A DNA stretch of 58,123 nt from positions 1-58,123 of the forward strand of contig JBDNYM010000009.1 of the NCBI GenBank assembly GCA_047722305.1. The letters run 5' to 3'. Below the pieces are notes generated by a model, which saw only the letters and a list, made by a program, of their open reading frames with translations, was not told the DNA's origin and did no database searches. Position numbers and translations under genes: made by a program. The stretch comes from JAKVJE01 sp047722305. GTDB lineage: Bacteria; Actinomycetota; Actinomycetes; Actinomycetales; Microbacteriaceae. Below, one piece after another: positions 7,470-15,241 of this stretch (positions are counted from its first letter, which is position 1; every line of letters starts with the position of its first letter).

Positions 7470-8381
7470 TCAGCACCATTCCAGGCGAGAGTGGTCCCAT
7501 CTTTTTTCTTCGGCGCTCCCATCGAACACAGGGGAAATGAATGATCGCACGAACGCCACCGCCGACTCGATGTCGAGGTAGGGCCGGCAAGCCGGAACTT
7601 GTGCAGCGATCGTCCGGTATCTTCTCCCCCATGTCGGAGGGACGCCGAAAGTTGACGGGACGGGCAGAAACCTGGTTCGGAATTCTCTCCCCAACGCCTT
7701 CCGGAGGTTCTCTCCGACAATATCTTGCGTCACTACGAGCACAACCAGGTCAACGAGATCCTTCTCTCGTGTCGAAAACCCGCCCGAGTACCTGGCGAGC
7801 GTCGCGCAGACTTTATCGGCGATCTGGTCGGCGACCGGATAGAGCCGGTATGGACTGCTGGGCAGTTTCGACAGATCGAGGGTGTTGGCCGGCTGAACGA
7901 TCTCTACTTCACCGGCCAGGACAACGTTCACCACGAGGTCGACGTGAAAATGGTCTTTCCTCTTCGCACCGATGTACACATCGAAGTCGACCTGATAGCC
8001 CTCGATGTACGTCTGCTGATTGCCTGTGATCGCATCAGTGAATCCGGTGTATTCGAATCGGAAAAAATCGCCAAGATCGATGGAAGCGAGTCGCCGGAGA
8101 TCTGCGAGCGCAGCGTCGAGCGATTGACTACGCCGGTACAGGTCGATATCGGTCGTCGCTCGCGCAGAGGCAACCCGGGCGAGCATGCTCGTGCCGCCCT
8201 TGAGCACCCAGTTCGAGTCTCCCGCTGCGGAGAAGATCCGACTGAGAAAACGGTGAAAGTACTCCAGCCGAATGCGCTCCTGAGCGGTGAGCGAAGGGTC
8301 GGCTGCAGACGCTCGGCGAGCCGCCGCGGCAATGGCCGCCTCGACGGCAGACGGGCTGGCGTACCGCTCATCTGCAGTCAT
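7470..8381 (-). CDS. abiEii: AbiEii/AbiGii-type nucleotidyltransferase toxin
   Basis: Toxin half of an AbiE type IV toxin-antitoxin pair (303 aa). The nucleotidyltransferase core shows VLKGGTSML at about residues 59-67 and the metal-binding TTDIDLYRR at about 76-84, followed by DFDVYIG and a C-terminal helical region with ADKVCATLARY. Related mycobacterial MenT toxins add nucleotides to tRNA 3' ends; whether this one does is inferred only. It starts with ATG overlapping the antitoxin stop by 4 nt (ATGA), so the two are translationally coupled. The region is visibly poorer in G+C than its neighbours, consistent with acquisition as a defence module. No inactivating change is seen in the core. 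Confidence 0.88.
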   Translation of the reverse strand: MTADERYASPSAVEAAIAAAARRASAADPSLTAQERIRLEYFHRFLSRIFSAAGDSNWVLKGGTSMLARVASARATTDIDLYRRSQSLDAALADLRRLASIDLGDFFRFEYTGFTDAITGNQQTYIEGYQVDFDVYIGAKRKDHFHVDLVVNVVLAGEVEIVQPANTLDLSKLPSSPYRLYPVADQIADKVCATLARYSGGFSTREKDLVDLVVLVVTQDIVGENLRKALGREFRTRFLPVPSTFGVPPTWGRRYRTIAAQVPACRPYLDIESAVAFVRSFISPVFDGSAEEKRWDHSRLEWC

Positions 8382-9367
8382 GTCCCCACAGCCTCTCCTT
8401 CCGGCATCGAGGCCGGGACCTCTGCCGCGAGTTCAGTTCGGTCGTTCGCTTTCAGCTGTGCTACGAGCGGGCTCCAGCTGCTTACCACCTGGGCAATGGT
8501 GCGAAACATCTCTTGGGAGGGAACCTGCGGCAGCTGTCTCAGGACGCCCGCTACCGCCGCCAGCGCAACCGGCTCAATCTTCGGTATTCTCACGCTCTTC
8601 AGAGCTTGCAGCAGTTCGTGAAAGGTGAAATCGCTCTTCGTGAGATTCTCGAAATACCTCGCGGTTACCAGGGCACCGAAGCCGGGAATCCCGACGGCCT
8701 GCGCTGCCAGACCTTCAGCATCGATGCCGGCGATCCGAAACAGTTCGGCAAGCAGCCCGCTGCCGTCACCTTTGGCATGTCCGTTGCGGGCGGCGAGCGG
8801 GCTCAGCAGGTCAACGAGTCGATCGGTGTCCAGCCGAGATTGCCGTGCCGCGTCGCGCAGTACATCACCGACGATGCTCAGGTCTTGCCGGGCTTCGACA
8901 AGGTCAGCGATCGTGCGCTCACGCGTCGTCACCGGGAGCCCCTCCTTCACCGTGACATCCTGCTCGGGAAACACCCGGGTGCGATACCGAACATCGCGAC
9001 GCTGTGTCTGCTTGCGCGTCGGGGTCGTGAACTCGCTTATCGATCCCCGCAGATCGCCAATGCCATAGAGTCTGCTCGCCGATTCACCCGAAACAACCGC
9101 TCTCGGTGGATGCTCGGCGAGGCGCTCATAGGCGAGCCTACTCGGATCGGTGGAAAGCCAGGCAGCACGGAGATCGTCAAATGCCCCACCCGGTGCGCCG
9201 GCGTCTCGGTACACACCGTGTGAAATGCGGACCAGCTCCCCCGATTCCACCAGCCGAGTGAGGGTCATGTGGCTGACCCCACGAGCACGCGCCTGCATGG
9301 AGGTGACCAGACCCCATTGGGCCTCGGACACCTCCGCCAGCCTCTTCAGCGCACTCCGCGATTTCAT
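8378..9367 (-). CDS. abiEi: AbiEi-type antitoxin/transcriptional repressor
   Basis: Antitoxin half of the AbiE system (329 aa). The first 60 residues form an AbiEi_4-type winged helix: QARARGVSHMTLTRLVESGELVRISHGVYR. A larger C-terminal domain with conserved TTRERTIADLVE follows, and in studied systems this domain counters the toxin. AbiEi proteins repress their own operon by binding inverted repeats at the promoter, and such repeats are seen directly upstream here. The gene has no Shine-Dalgarno; TAGTAT ends 6 nt before the ATG, so it is probably read as a leaderless message. It overlaps the toxin gene by 4 nt. Confidence 0.87.
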   Translation of the reverse strand: MKSRSALKRLAEVSEAQWGLVTSMQARARGVSHMTLTRLVESGELVRISHGVYRDAGAPGGAFDDLRAAWLSTDPSRLAYERLAEHPPRAVVSGESASRLYGIGDLRGSISEFTTPTRKQTQRRDVRYRTRVFPEQDVTVKEGLPVTTRERTIADLVEARQDLSIVGDVLRDAARQSRLDTDRLVDLLSPLAARNGHAKGDGSGLLAELFRIAGIDAEGLAAQAVGIPGFGALVTARYFENLTKSDFTFHELLQALKSVRIPKIEPVALAAVAGVLRQLPQVPSQEMFRTIAQVVSSWSPLVAQLKANDRTELAAEVPASMPEGEAVGT

Positions 9368-9372
9368 GCTTT

Positions 9373-9413
9373 GATACTAACACTGGGATTGTTAGTTCCT
9401 CAGCTCTAGTATC
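9373..9413. promoter_or_regulatory. Promoter and operator of the AbiE operon
   Basis: Two nested perfect inverted repeats: GATACTA (9373-9379) with TAGTATC (9407-9413), and ACTAACA (9376-9382) with TGTTAGT (9390-9396). The minus-strand -10 TAGTAT (9374-9379) lies inside the first arm, 6 nt before the ATG. This is where AbiEi autorepression would be expected. Confidence 0.6.
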
Positions 9414-9470
9414 TCCAGTGGACGACCCCCACCCTCCGTCCCGAGGGCACATGTCCCTTGCCACAATGGC

Positions 9471-10048
9471 GTGGTGCACAGCCAGATCCTCTCGGGTATG
9501 GTCGCTATCGTGCTCGGCGGCGCGGTCATCGTCGCGGCGTTCGTGCCGTTCTCGTGGCAATCTCGCATCAGCGGCGGAATCGCCGCCGCCGCCCTCATCC
9601 TCGGCGGATCAATCGGTGCGATCGCGGCGCCCAGCACTGCTCAGAATGCAGCATCCACGCACACGCCAGCTGCAACGAGCTCGGCCTCAGCCATCGCAGC
9701 CAAGACTCACCGCGTGACTCCCTTCCCATCACCTACACCGACGGGGTCGAGATCGGCCGGACGGAGATCTCGAGCCAGGTCACTCAACAGCCGGTTACCC
9801 AAGTCGTGGCCTACTACGGCACGAAGGCGATCCCCGCTCCGGGTCCGCCCCAGCCAGCCCAGGCTCCGGCCCAGAACTGCCCGAGCGGAACGTACATCAA
9901 CTCGGCTGGAAACACGATTTGCCGGCCGACAGCGGTCAACGTTGCGCCCCAGGGCGCGACCGTGAAATGTGGGGATGGGACATTCAGCTACAGCCAATCT
10001 CGCCGCGGAACGTGCTCCAGCCACGGCGGTGTCGCTGCCTGGCTCTAA
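9471..10048 (+). pseudogene. Frameshifted membrane-anchored G5/DUF3761 protein gene
   Basis: Two overlapping frames together make one recognisable protein. The first, from GTG 9471 or 9474, gives two hydrophobic segments (MVAIVLGGAVIVAAFV and IAAAALILGGSIGAIAA) and a Thr/Ala linker. The second, from about 9720, gives the end of a G5-like domain (ITYTDGVEIGRTEISSQVT) and then a C-terminal DUF3761 domain with CPSGTYINSAGNTICRP and RRGTCSSHGGVAAWL. The frame changes around CCCTTCCC at about 9719-9726, where the middle of the G5 domain is also shortened. A CACAAT box lies 6 nt before GTG 9474. It could be a decayed surface protein, a sequencing error at a C-tract, or less likely a programmed frameshift. 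Confidence 0.6.
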
Positions 10049-10091
10049 CAGATGCCACCAACGGGTCCAGAGATCTGCCGCCAATACCAGG

Positions 10092-10150
10092 AATCTGTCA
10101 CACCCTTCCTGCTCCAGGCGGAACCGCAGAGAAGTGCTTGATCCACCGCG
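10092..10150. repeat. Dispersed intergenic repeat, family 2, copy A (shortened)
   Basis: Matches copies at 10744-10823 and 57034-57114 at both ends: AATCTG at the left, and GAAGTGCTTGATCCACCGCG at the right. About 20 nt in the middle, including the left hairpin arm, are missing. It lies directly downstream of the Phd/YefM-like gene. Confidence 0.5.
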
Positions 10151-10161
10151 AGGAGTCGAGA

Positions 10162-10614
10162 CTACGGACGCGGCACGGGCTCAGCACGATCGAGCCAGTC
10201 GACCTCGCCGCCGAGACCCGCGGCCAGGGCCGCCGCAGTCTCTCGCCAGGCAGTGAGCGTGGCGATGGCGCGCTCTGCCTGGCCGGTGGCGAAGGCCGCG
10301 CGCGCCGAGCGGACGAGTTCGTCTGCGCACTGTGCTTGGTCTTCATCGCCGAGCGCGAGCATCCACGGCAGCCGGTCGGCCATGCGATCTTTCAGCGTGC
10401 CGTGCGAGTCGGTGGTGACCGCGATGAGTTGGGCGGCCAGCGCGAAGAGCTCCTCGCGGGCCTTCGCCTCATGTTCACTCATCAGTACAAGCGACTCGGC
10501 GTCGCGGCGGGTGACCACCACCGGCTGCTGCTCCGCCGCCGTGAAGACGCGCGCAGAATCACGGCTCAGGTCTGAAGAGTGAAAGCGCGGTGCGGATGCC
10601 TTGGGACTGGCCAT
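10162..10614 (-). CDS. Phd/YefM-like antitoxin-domain protein (orphan)
   Basis: A 150-aa protein whose first half fits the Phd/YefM antitoxin fold: SARVFTAAEQQPVVVTRRDAE then SLVLMSEHEAKAREEL, the usual DNA-binding and dimerisation region. The second half is helical and unlike a standard toxin-neutralising tail. No toxin gene is adjacent on either side. The ATG at 10614 is chosen because TACTGT ends 6 nt before it and homology starts shortly after; the frame stays open further upstream without similarity. A perfect 16-bp palindrome sits just upstream of the -10. The gene is bracketed by two copies of a dispersed repeat, which may mean it was delivered or moved as a unit. It could act as a solitary regulator. 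Confidence 0.65.
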   Translation of the reverse strand: MASPKASAPRFHSSDLSRDSARVFTAAEQQPVVVTRRDAESLVLMSEHEAKAREELFALAAQLIAVTTDSHGTLKDRMADRLPWMLALGDEDQAQCADELVRSARAAFATGQAERAIATLTAWRETAAALAAGLGGEVDWLDRAEPVPRP

Positions 10615-10620
10615 GCGCTC

Positions 10621-10644
10621 ACAGTACTTCAGAACATGTTCTGA
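10621..10644 (-). promoter_or_regulatory. Leaderless promoter and palindromic operator of the Phd-like gene
   Basis: The minus-strand -10 TACTGT (10621-10626) lies 6 nt before the ATG at 10614. Three bases upstream is the perfect palindrome TCAGAACATGTTCTGA (10629-10644), between the expected -10 and -35. It is a natural site for autorepression. The GAAC-N2-GTTC spacing differs from the GAAC-N4-GTTC of a LexA box. Confidence 0.55.
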
Positions 10645-10743
10645 GGACAAGGGCGAAGGCTCACTCTGCAGCATCAACCTCGCATAATCCGACCTCGTAT
10701 CGCCGAGACCGACGGCAGACCTGCCCGAGGAAGATCTGCCCAA

Positions 10744-10823
10744 GGATCTGCCAGCACCACGAGGGTTCTGCCAAATCCCGCCTCGCTCAGGCAGAAATCC
10801 CGCGAAGTGTTTGATTCACCGCG
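10744..10823. repeat. Dispersed intergenic repeat, family 2, copy B
   Basis: About 80 bp. It opens with GGATCTGCCAGC, has hairpin arms TTCTGCC (10766-10772) and GGCAGAA (10790-10796), and ends with TTTGATTCACCGCG. It lies upstream of the Phd/YefM-like gene, between it and ugd. It aligns almost end to end with the copy at 57034-57114. Confidence 0.65.
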
Positions 10824-10868
10824 TGCCTTTGCACACTTGAGCGCCTGCACGACGACGCGCACCCCTGC

Positions 10869-12107
10869 TCAATCCCGCTTGAACAGGTCCCGCGTGTAGA
10901 CCTTGTCGGCGACGTCGCGGAGGTCGGCGCTCCACCGGTTGGCGACGATGACGTCGCTGTCGCGCTTGAAGGCGGCGAGGTCGTGGGTGACCGCGCTGCC
11001 GAAGAAGTCAGGGGCGTCGAGCGTGGGCTCGTAGACGATCACGGTGATGCCTTTGGCTTTGATGCGCTTCATGACGCCCTGGATGGAGGAGGCGCGGAAG
11101 TTGTCGGAGCCCGTCTTCATGGTCAGCCGGTAGATGCCCACGGTCGGGCGCGGCCCGCGCCAGGCGCTATCGCCCAGCACCCGTTTGATGATCTCGTCGG
11201 CGACGAAGTCTTTGCGGGTGCGGTTGGCGTCGACGATGGCGGCGATGAGGTTCTGCGGCACGGCCTGGTAGTTGGCGAGCAGCTGCTTGGTGTCTTTCGG
11301 CAGGCAGTAGCCGCCGTAGCCGAAGGACGGGTTGTTGTAGTGCGAGCCGATGCGGGGGTCGTAGCCGACGCCTTGGATGATCTGGGAGGTGTCAAGCCCG
11401 CGCACGCTGGCGTAGGTGTCGAGCTCGTTGAAGTAGGCGACCCGCAGCGCGAGGTAGGTGTTGGCGAACAGCTTGACGGCCTCGGCCTCGGTGGAGCGCA
11501 TGATGAGGGCCGGCACGTCGTCGTCTTGGGCGGCGGCGGCGAGCAGCCCGGCGAAGGTCCGAGCGGCAGCTTCCAGCTCTGCGGTGAACGCAGACCCGGC
11601 GGGCACCCCGGCGATGATGCGCGAGGGGTGCAGGTTGTCGTAGAGGGCGTGCCCTTCCCGCAGAAACTCCGGCGAGAACAGGAATCTCCCCTGCGGGTAG
11701 CGCTCGACGAGGCTCTCGGTGTACCCGACGGGGACGGTCGACTTGATGACCATGACCGCAGCGGGGTTCGCCTTCAACACGAGGTCGACCACCTGCTCGA
11801 CGTAGGTGGTGTCGAAGAAGTTCTTCTGGGGGTCGTAGTTGGTGGGAGTGGCCACGATGACGAAGTCAGCGTCACGGTAGGTGCCGGCACCGTCGAGAGT
11901 CGCGTGCAGGCGCAGGTCGCGGTGAGCGAGGAAGTCTTCGATCTCGGCGTCGCGAATCGGCGACTCGCCGTGGTTGATGAGATCGATTTTCTCCGGCACC
12001 ACGTCGACAGCGGTGACCTCGTGGTGCTGCGAGAGCAGCACCGCCAGCGACAGCCCGACATATCCGGTACCAGCGACGGCGATTCGCGTTTGCGCTGATT
12101 CTGGCAC
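10869..12107 (-). CDS. ugd: UDP-glucose 6-dehydrogenase
   Basis: Oxidises UDP-glucose to UDP-glucuronate with two NAD+, supplying an acidic sugar for the polysaccharide made by the locus to the right. Seen are the Rossmann start VAGTGYVGLSLAVLL, the STVPVG and SPEFLREG motifs, the catalytic-cysteine motif GYGGYCLPKDT at about residues 261-271, and the C-terminal nucleotide-sugar half. The length (412 aa) fits the short bacterial Ugd type. The start is a GTG at 12107 with a purine-rich GAGGATGGGG upstream. It marks the left edge of the exopolysaccharide region and is GC-rich like the core genome, unlike the glycosyltransferases beyond xthA. A UDP-ManNAc dehydrogenase is the main alternative, but the cysteine-loop form favours UDP-glucose. 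Confidence 0.88.
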   Translation of the reverse strand: MPESAQTRIAVAGTGYVGLSLAVLLSQHHEVTAVDVVPEKIDLINHGESPIRDAEIEDFLAHRDLRLHATLDGAGTYRDADFVIVATPTNYDPQKNFFDTTYVEQVVDLVLKANPAAVMVIKSTVPVGYTESLVERYPQGRFLFSPEFLREGHALYDNLHPSRIIAGVPAGSAFTAELEAAARTFAGLLAAAAQDDDVPALIMRSTEAEAVKLFANTYLALRVAYFNELDTYASVRGLDTSQIIQGVGYDPRIGSHYNNPSFGYGGYCLPKDTKQLLANYQAVPQNLIAAIVDANRTRKDFVADEIIKRVLGDSAWRGPRPTVGIYRLTMKTGSDNFRASSIQGVMKRIKAKGITVIVYEPTLDAPDFFGSAVTHDLAAFKRDSDVIVANRWSADLRDVADKVYTRDLFKRD

Positions 12108-12219
12108 GGGACCCCATCCTCACTGAGACACAGCCTTATCCGACGATGGGTCATCTCTCATCTCATACGCCGAGACCACCCGCTGCGCGGCTTTCGGTGT
12201 CTGATCTTACTGGCTGCCG

Positions 12220-12225
12220 TAGACT
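12220..12225 (+). promoter_or_regulatory. -10 box of a leaderless promoter for xthA
   Basis: TAGACT lies 7 nt before the ATG at 12233, and no Shine-Dalgarno is present. Confidence 0.5.
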
Positions 12226-12232
12226 CGGTGCC

Positions 12233-13126
12233 ATGACCGCCGCTCCTCCGCTGGACAAGTACGCCGATGAAGACCCGGACGAGCCGTGGAGTGTGGTGCC
12301 GCATCCGGACGGTGCGCTGCGCATCGCCACGGTGAATGTGAATGGCATCCGGGCGGCGTTCCGCAAGGGGATGGCCCGCTGGGTAACGGCGGCGCAGCCG
12401 GACATCCTGGCGCTGCAGGAGGTGCGCGCCGCCACCGACGATGTGGAGCATCTGTTCGCGGGCATCGATGACGATTGGCGCATCGCGCACGATGCGTCGT
12501 CCGCGAAGGGTCGGGCGGGGGTGGCGATCGCCTCCCGGCTGCCGTTCGAGAATGTGCGCACCGCGCTGGGGGACGACGAGCTGGATTCGTCGGGCCGCTG
12601 GCTGGAGGCCGACTTCGAGGTGGACGGCCGCGAGCTGACGGTGGTGAGCGCCTATGTGCCGACCGGAGGGGTGGGCACCCCGAAGCAGGTGCACAAGTAT
12701 CAGATGCTGGATGCGATGCTGGCGCGACTGCCGCAACTGGCGGAGCAGCATCCGCTCGCCTGCGTGCTGGGCGACCTGAACGTGGGCCACGACGAGCGCG
12801 ACATCAAGAACTGGCGCGGCAACGTGAAGAACTCAGGCTTCCTGCCCGAGGAGCGCGCCTACTTCGACAAATTCTTCGGCGAACTGGGGTGGGTGGATGT
12901 CGGTCGCGAGCAGGCCGGCGACGTCCCCGGCCCGTACACCTGGTGGTCGATGCGGGGCAGGGCGTTCGACAACGACTCCGGCTGGCGCATCGACTACCAC
13001 ATGGACACACCGGCGCTGGCAAAGCTCGTCACCAGCTATCACGTAGACCGGGCGCCCAACTGGCGGGCAAGGTGGACGGACCACACTCCTACCATTGCTG
13101 ACTACCGTCTTACGTGCACACCGTAG
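12233..13126 (+). CDS. xthA: Exodeoxyribonuclease III (AP endonuclease)
   Basis: Class II AP endonuclease and 3'-5' exonuclease of base-excision repair (297 aa, exonuclease-endonuclease-phosphatase fold). Motifs in order are VNVNGIRAA (metal and DNA binding, about residue 37), DILALQEVRA with the catalytic Glu, GRAGVAIASRL, VSAYVPTGG with the active-site Tyr, GDLNVGHDERDIKN with the Asp/Asn catalytic pair, and the closing WRIDYHM and WTDHTP (catalytic His). All key residues are present. The ATG at 12233 is preferred over an in-frame ATG at 12146 because TAGACT lies 7 nt before it. The gene is divergent from ugd and has no functional link to the polysaccharide locus it borders. Confidence 0.93.
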   Translation: MTAAPPLDKYADEDPDEPWSVVPHPDGALRIATVNVNGIRAAFRKGMARWVTAAQPDILALQEVRAATDDVEHLFAGIDDDWRIAHDASSAKGRAGVAIASRLPFENVRTALGDDELDSSGRWLEADFEVDGRELTVVSAYVPTGGVGTPKQVHKYQMLDAMLARLPQLAEQHPLACVLGDLNVGHDERDIKNWRGNVKNSGFLPEERAYFDKFFGELGWVDVGREQAGDVPGPYTWWSMRGRAFDNDSGWRIDYHMDTPALAKLVTSYHVDRAPNWRARWTDHTPTIADYRLTCTP

Positions 13127-13224
13127 TAGCTCAGGGTCAGTAGAATCTGCCTCCCCGTGACGTACCCTACTGAGGGCAATCACGGAGCGCACAGGTCTGG
13201 ACAGTTAAGATTCGGAGGACGGAG

Positions 13225-14037
13225 ATGGGAAGAAGAGTGACGGTGGCGGTGATCTCACATAAGCCCTACCGCATGCCCGAAGATCCCATGTACCTCCCTC
13301 TGCACGTAGGTGCGACGCTACATCCCGATGTGCTGCCAGACTGGGCGCAAGATAATACCGGCGACAATATCTCCGATCGGAATGCGAAGTATTCTGAGCT
13401 GACAGGACTTTACTGGTTATGGAAGAATGATGATTCTGACTTCCAAGGCATCGTGCACTATCGCCGTCATTTCGGTTCAGCATCTCACTCAGTAAGATCT
13501 CTAAAAGAGGTCTCCTCGCGCGATCGCTTCCAGCGCATCGTCGGCGAGTCAGAACTAGCGGACATTCTGTACAGGTGCGATATCGTGCTGCCACACAAAC
13601 GCAACTATTTCATTGAAACCATCTACAGTCATTACGCACATACTTTTCCAGGTGCACACTTAGACACTACACGCGCAATCATCGCTGAATGCACACCTGA
13701 CTATCTTCCTGCTTTCAACGCGGTGATGGCAGGTAAAACAGCACACATGTTCAATATGTTTGTTATGCGCCGCAAAAAGCTTGGCGAATATTCTTCATGG
13801 CTGTTCTCCATCCTCGAAGAACTCGAACATCGCATTGACGATAGCACCTACGATGCCTTTAATGCACGCTACCCAGGCCGCATCAGCGAAATGCTCCTGG
13901 ACGTTTGGCTGAAGACACAGGGGTACGCCTACGCAGAACTCCCCGTGGTCAGCCCCGAACGCGTGCAATGGGGGAAAAAGGCAACCGGTTTTCTTCTGGC
14001 GAAGTTTGGTAACAGAAAATATACTAAAAGCTTTTAA
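13225..14037 (+). CDS. DUF4422 glycosyltransferase-like protein
   Basis: A 270-aa cytosolic protein of the DUF4422 family, found in capsule and O-antigen clusters and thought to contain glycosyltransferases. Family traits are a N-terminal strand VAVISHKPY, the segment GDNISDRNAKYSELTGLYWLWKN with the conserved Glu-Leu-Thr region, the block YRRHFG, and a C-terminal helix ending in RISEMLLDVWL. GGAGGACGGAG immediately precedes the ATG and overlaps a good ribosome-binding position. It is the first gene of the AT-richer island; codon use and base composition differ sharply from xthA, which ends 98 bp before it. The sugar transferred is unknown. Confidence 0.75.
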   Translation: MGRRVTVAVISHKPYRMPEDPMYLPLHVGATLHPDVLPDWAQDNTGDNISDRNAKYSELTGLYWLWKNDDSDFQGIVHYRRHFGSASHSVRSLKEVSSRDRFQRIVGESELADILYRCDIVLPHKRNYFIETIYSHYAHTFPGAHLDTTRAIIAECTPDYLPAFNAVMAGKTAHMFNMFVMRRKKLGEYSSWLFSILEELEHRIDDSTYDAFNARYPGRISEMLLDVWLKTQGYAYAELPVVSPERVQWGKKATGFLLAKFGNRKYTKSF

Positions 14038-14092
14038 ATTGCATAAGTATACTATCTTTCATACGAACTAAAAATTATGTCCTCATATCTGA

Positions 14093-14098
14093 TATAAT
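14093..14098 (+). promoter_or_regulatory. -10 box of a leaderless promoter inside the polysaccharide island
   Basis: A consensus TATAAT lies 6 nt before the ATG at 14105, in an AT-rich spacer of 67 bp. It implies an internal promoter rather than one long transcript. Confidence 0.55.
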
Positions 14099-14104
14099 AA
14101 AAAG

Positions 14105-15145
14105 ATGCTACTTCAACAGCATACTCCCAGCCGTATCCTTGTCGTTGGAATGACAGATAATCCCGGTGGCATTGAAGCGCTGATGATGAGCCTTCTGGGT
14201 AGCGATAATATTCACGATACCCAGCTAGATTTTCTAGTGAATGTCGAAGAGGTGGCTTTCAAAAATCAACTGCTCTCTCACAACTCAAGGATTTACTACG
14301 TAACACCAAGACACGACAATCGCCTGAAGTTTGCCAGGGATATGCATTCGTTCTTTGAGAAGCATGCGAGCGACTATGCTGCGGTCTGGGAAAATGCCAA
14401 CAGTTTGGCGAATATTGACTACCTAATCTATGCGAAGCGGTACGGCATACCAGAGCGTATTATTCATTGTCACAATTCAAGTAACTCTGAAGGGCTTATC
14501 CGAGGAACTTTCCATGCCATCAACCGCCGTCGTATACGCACTTATGCGACAAGATTTTGGTCGGTCTCTGATGAGGCGTCGGCCTGGTTCTACGGGCCCA
14601 ATTTCCGTCAATTGCCACATTACAAAGTAGTAAATAATGCAATCGATCTGGAACGATTCCGCTATGACGAATCGTCACGCGTCAAAATCCGTACACAATT
14701 CGACCTAGCCCCTGGGACCGTCCTCCTCGGGAATGTTGGAAGACTACACCCCCAAAAAAATCAAAGCCTGATCCTCCAAACCATTGCCGTTGCATCTGTT
14801 CAGTACCCCCAAATGCATGCCATGTTTATTGGCAAAGGAGATCTTCGACAAAAACTCCAGGAACAGGCCAAGACCCTTGGCATAGAAGACAAGATTCACT
14901 TCGTTGGTGCAGTCGATGACGTGTCACCCTACTACAGCGCTATGGATGTGTTCTTCTTTCCTTCAACTTTTGAAGGACTTCCGTTCGCCCTATTGGAGGC
15001 ACAAGCAAACTGCGTGCCCTGCTTAATCTCGACTTCAATTACACAGACACTCATTCTGAACCACAATATTGAAGCTCGAAGAATCACAGATTCCCCCAGC
15101 ATCTGGGCTGAAGCGCTTTCTGAACTCATACAACGCGGTCGCTAG
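14105..15145 (+). CDS. Family GT4 glycosyltransferase
   Basis: A 346-aa GT-B fold retaining glycosyltransferase acting on the cytosolic face during repeat-unit assembly. The acceptor domain carries the glycine loop NPGGIEALMMSLL. The donor domain has the GT4 signature GNVGRLHPQKNQSLIL at about residues 201-216, IHFVGAVDDVSPYYSAMDVF, and the E-x7-E-type motif FEGLPFALLEAQA near 290. There is no signal peptide or membrane segment. The protein is slightly shorter than typical GT4 enzymes at its C-terminus but has all landmarks. The start is fixed by a TATAAT 6 nt upstream. The donor sugar cannot be read from the sequence. Confidence 0.85.
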   Translation: MLLQQHTPSRILVVGMTDNPGGIEALMMSLLGSDNIHDTQLDFLVNVEEVAFKNQLLSHNSRIYYVTPRHDNRLKFARDMHSFFEKHASDYAAVWENANSLANIDYLIYAKRYGIPERIIHCHNSSNSEGLIRGTFHAINRRRIRTYATRFWSVSDEASAWFYGPNFRQLPHYKVVNNAIDLERFRYDESSRVKIRTQFDLAPGTVLLGNVGRLHPQKNQSLILQTIAVASVQYPQMHAMFIGKGDLRQKLQEQAKTLGIEDKIHFVGAVDDVSPYYSAMDVFFFPSTFEGLPFALLEAQANCVPCLISTSITQTLILNHNIEARRITDSPSIWAEALSELIQRGR

Positions 15146-15241
15146 AACATACATCTCTACAAGGCACCCGATTTGACCTCGTAACGCAGAAATCCCTTTT
15201 CGACGATATCGGCGGAGAACCCGCTAAGTGAGTCTTGAAAT

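Noticed and set aside
10629..10644. LexA (SOS) box before the Phd-like gene
   Set aside because: The half-sites GAAC and GTTC are 2 bp apart, not the 4 bp of the Gram-positive LexA site; an own operator is more likely.
10674..10862. 62-codon minus-strand frame between the Phd-like gene and ugd
   Set aside because: It runs through a dispersed repeat, has no ribosome binding site and no similarity.
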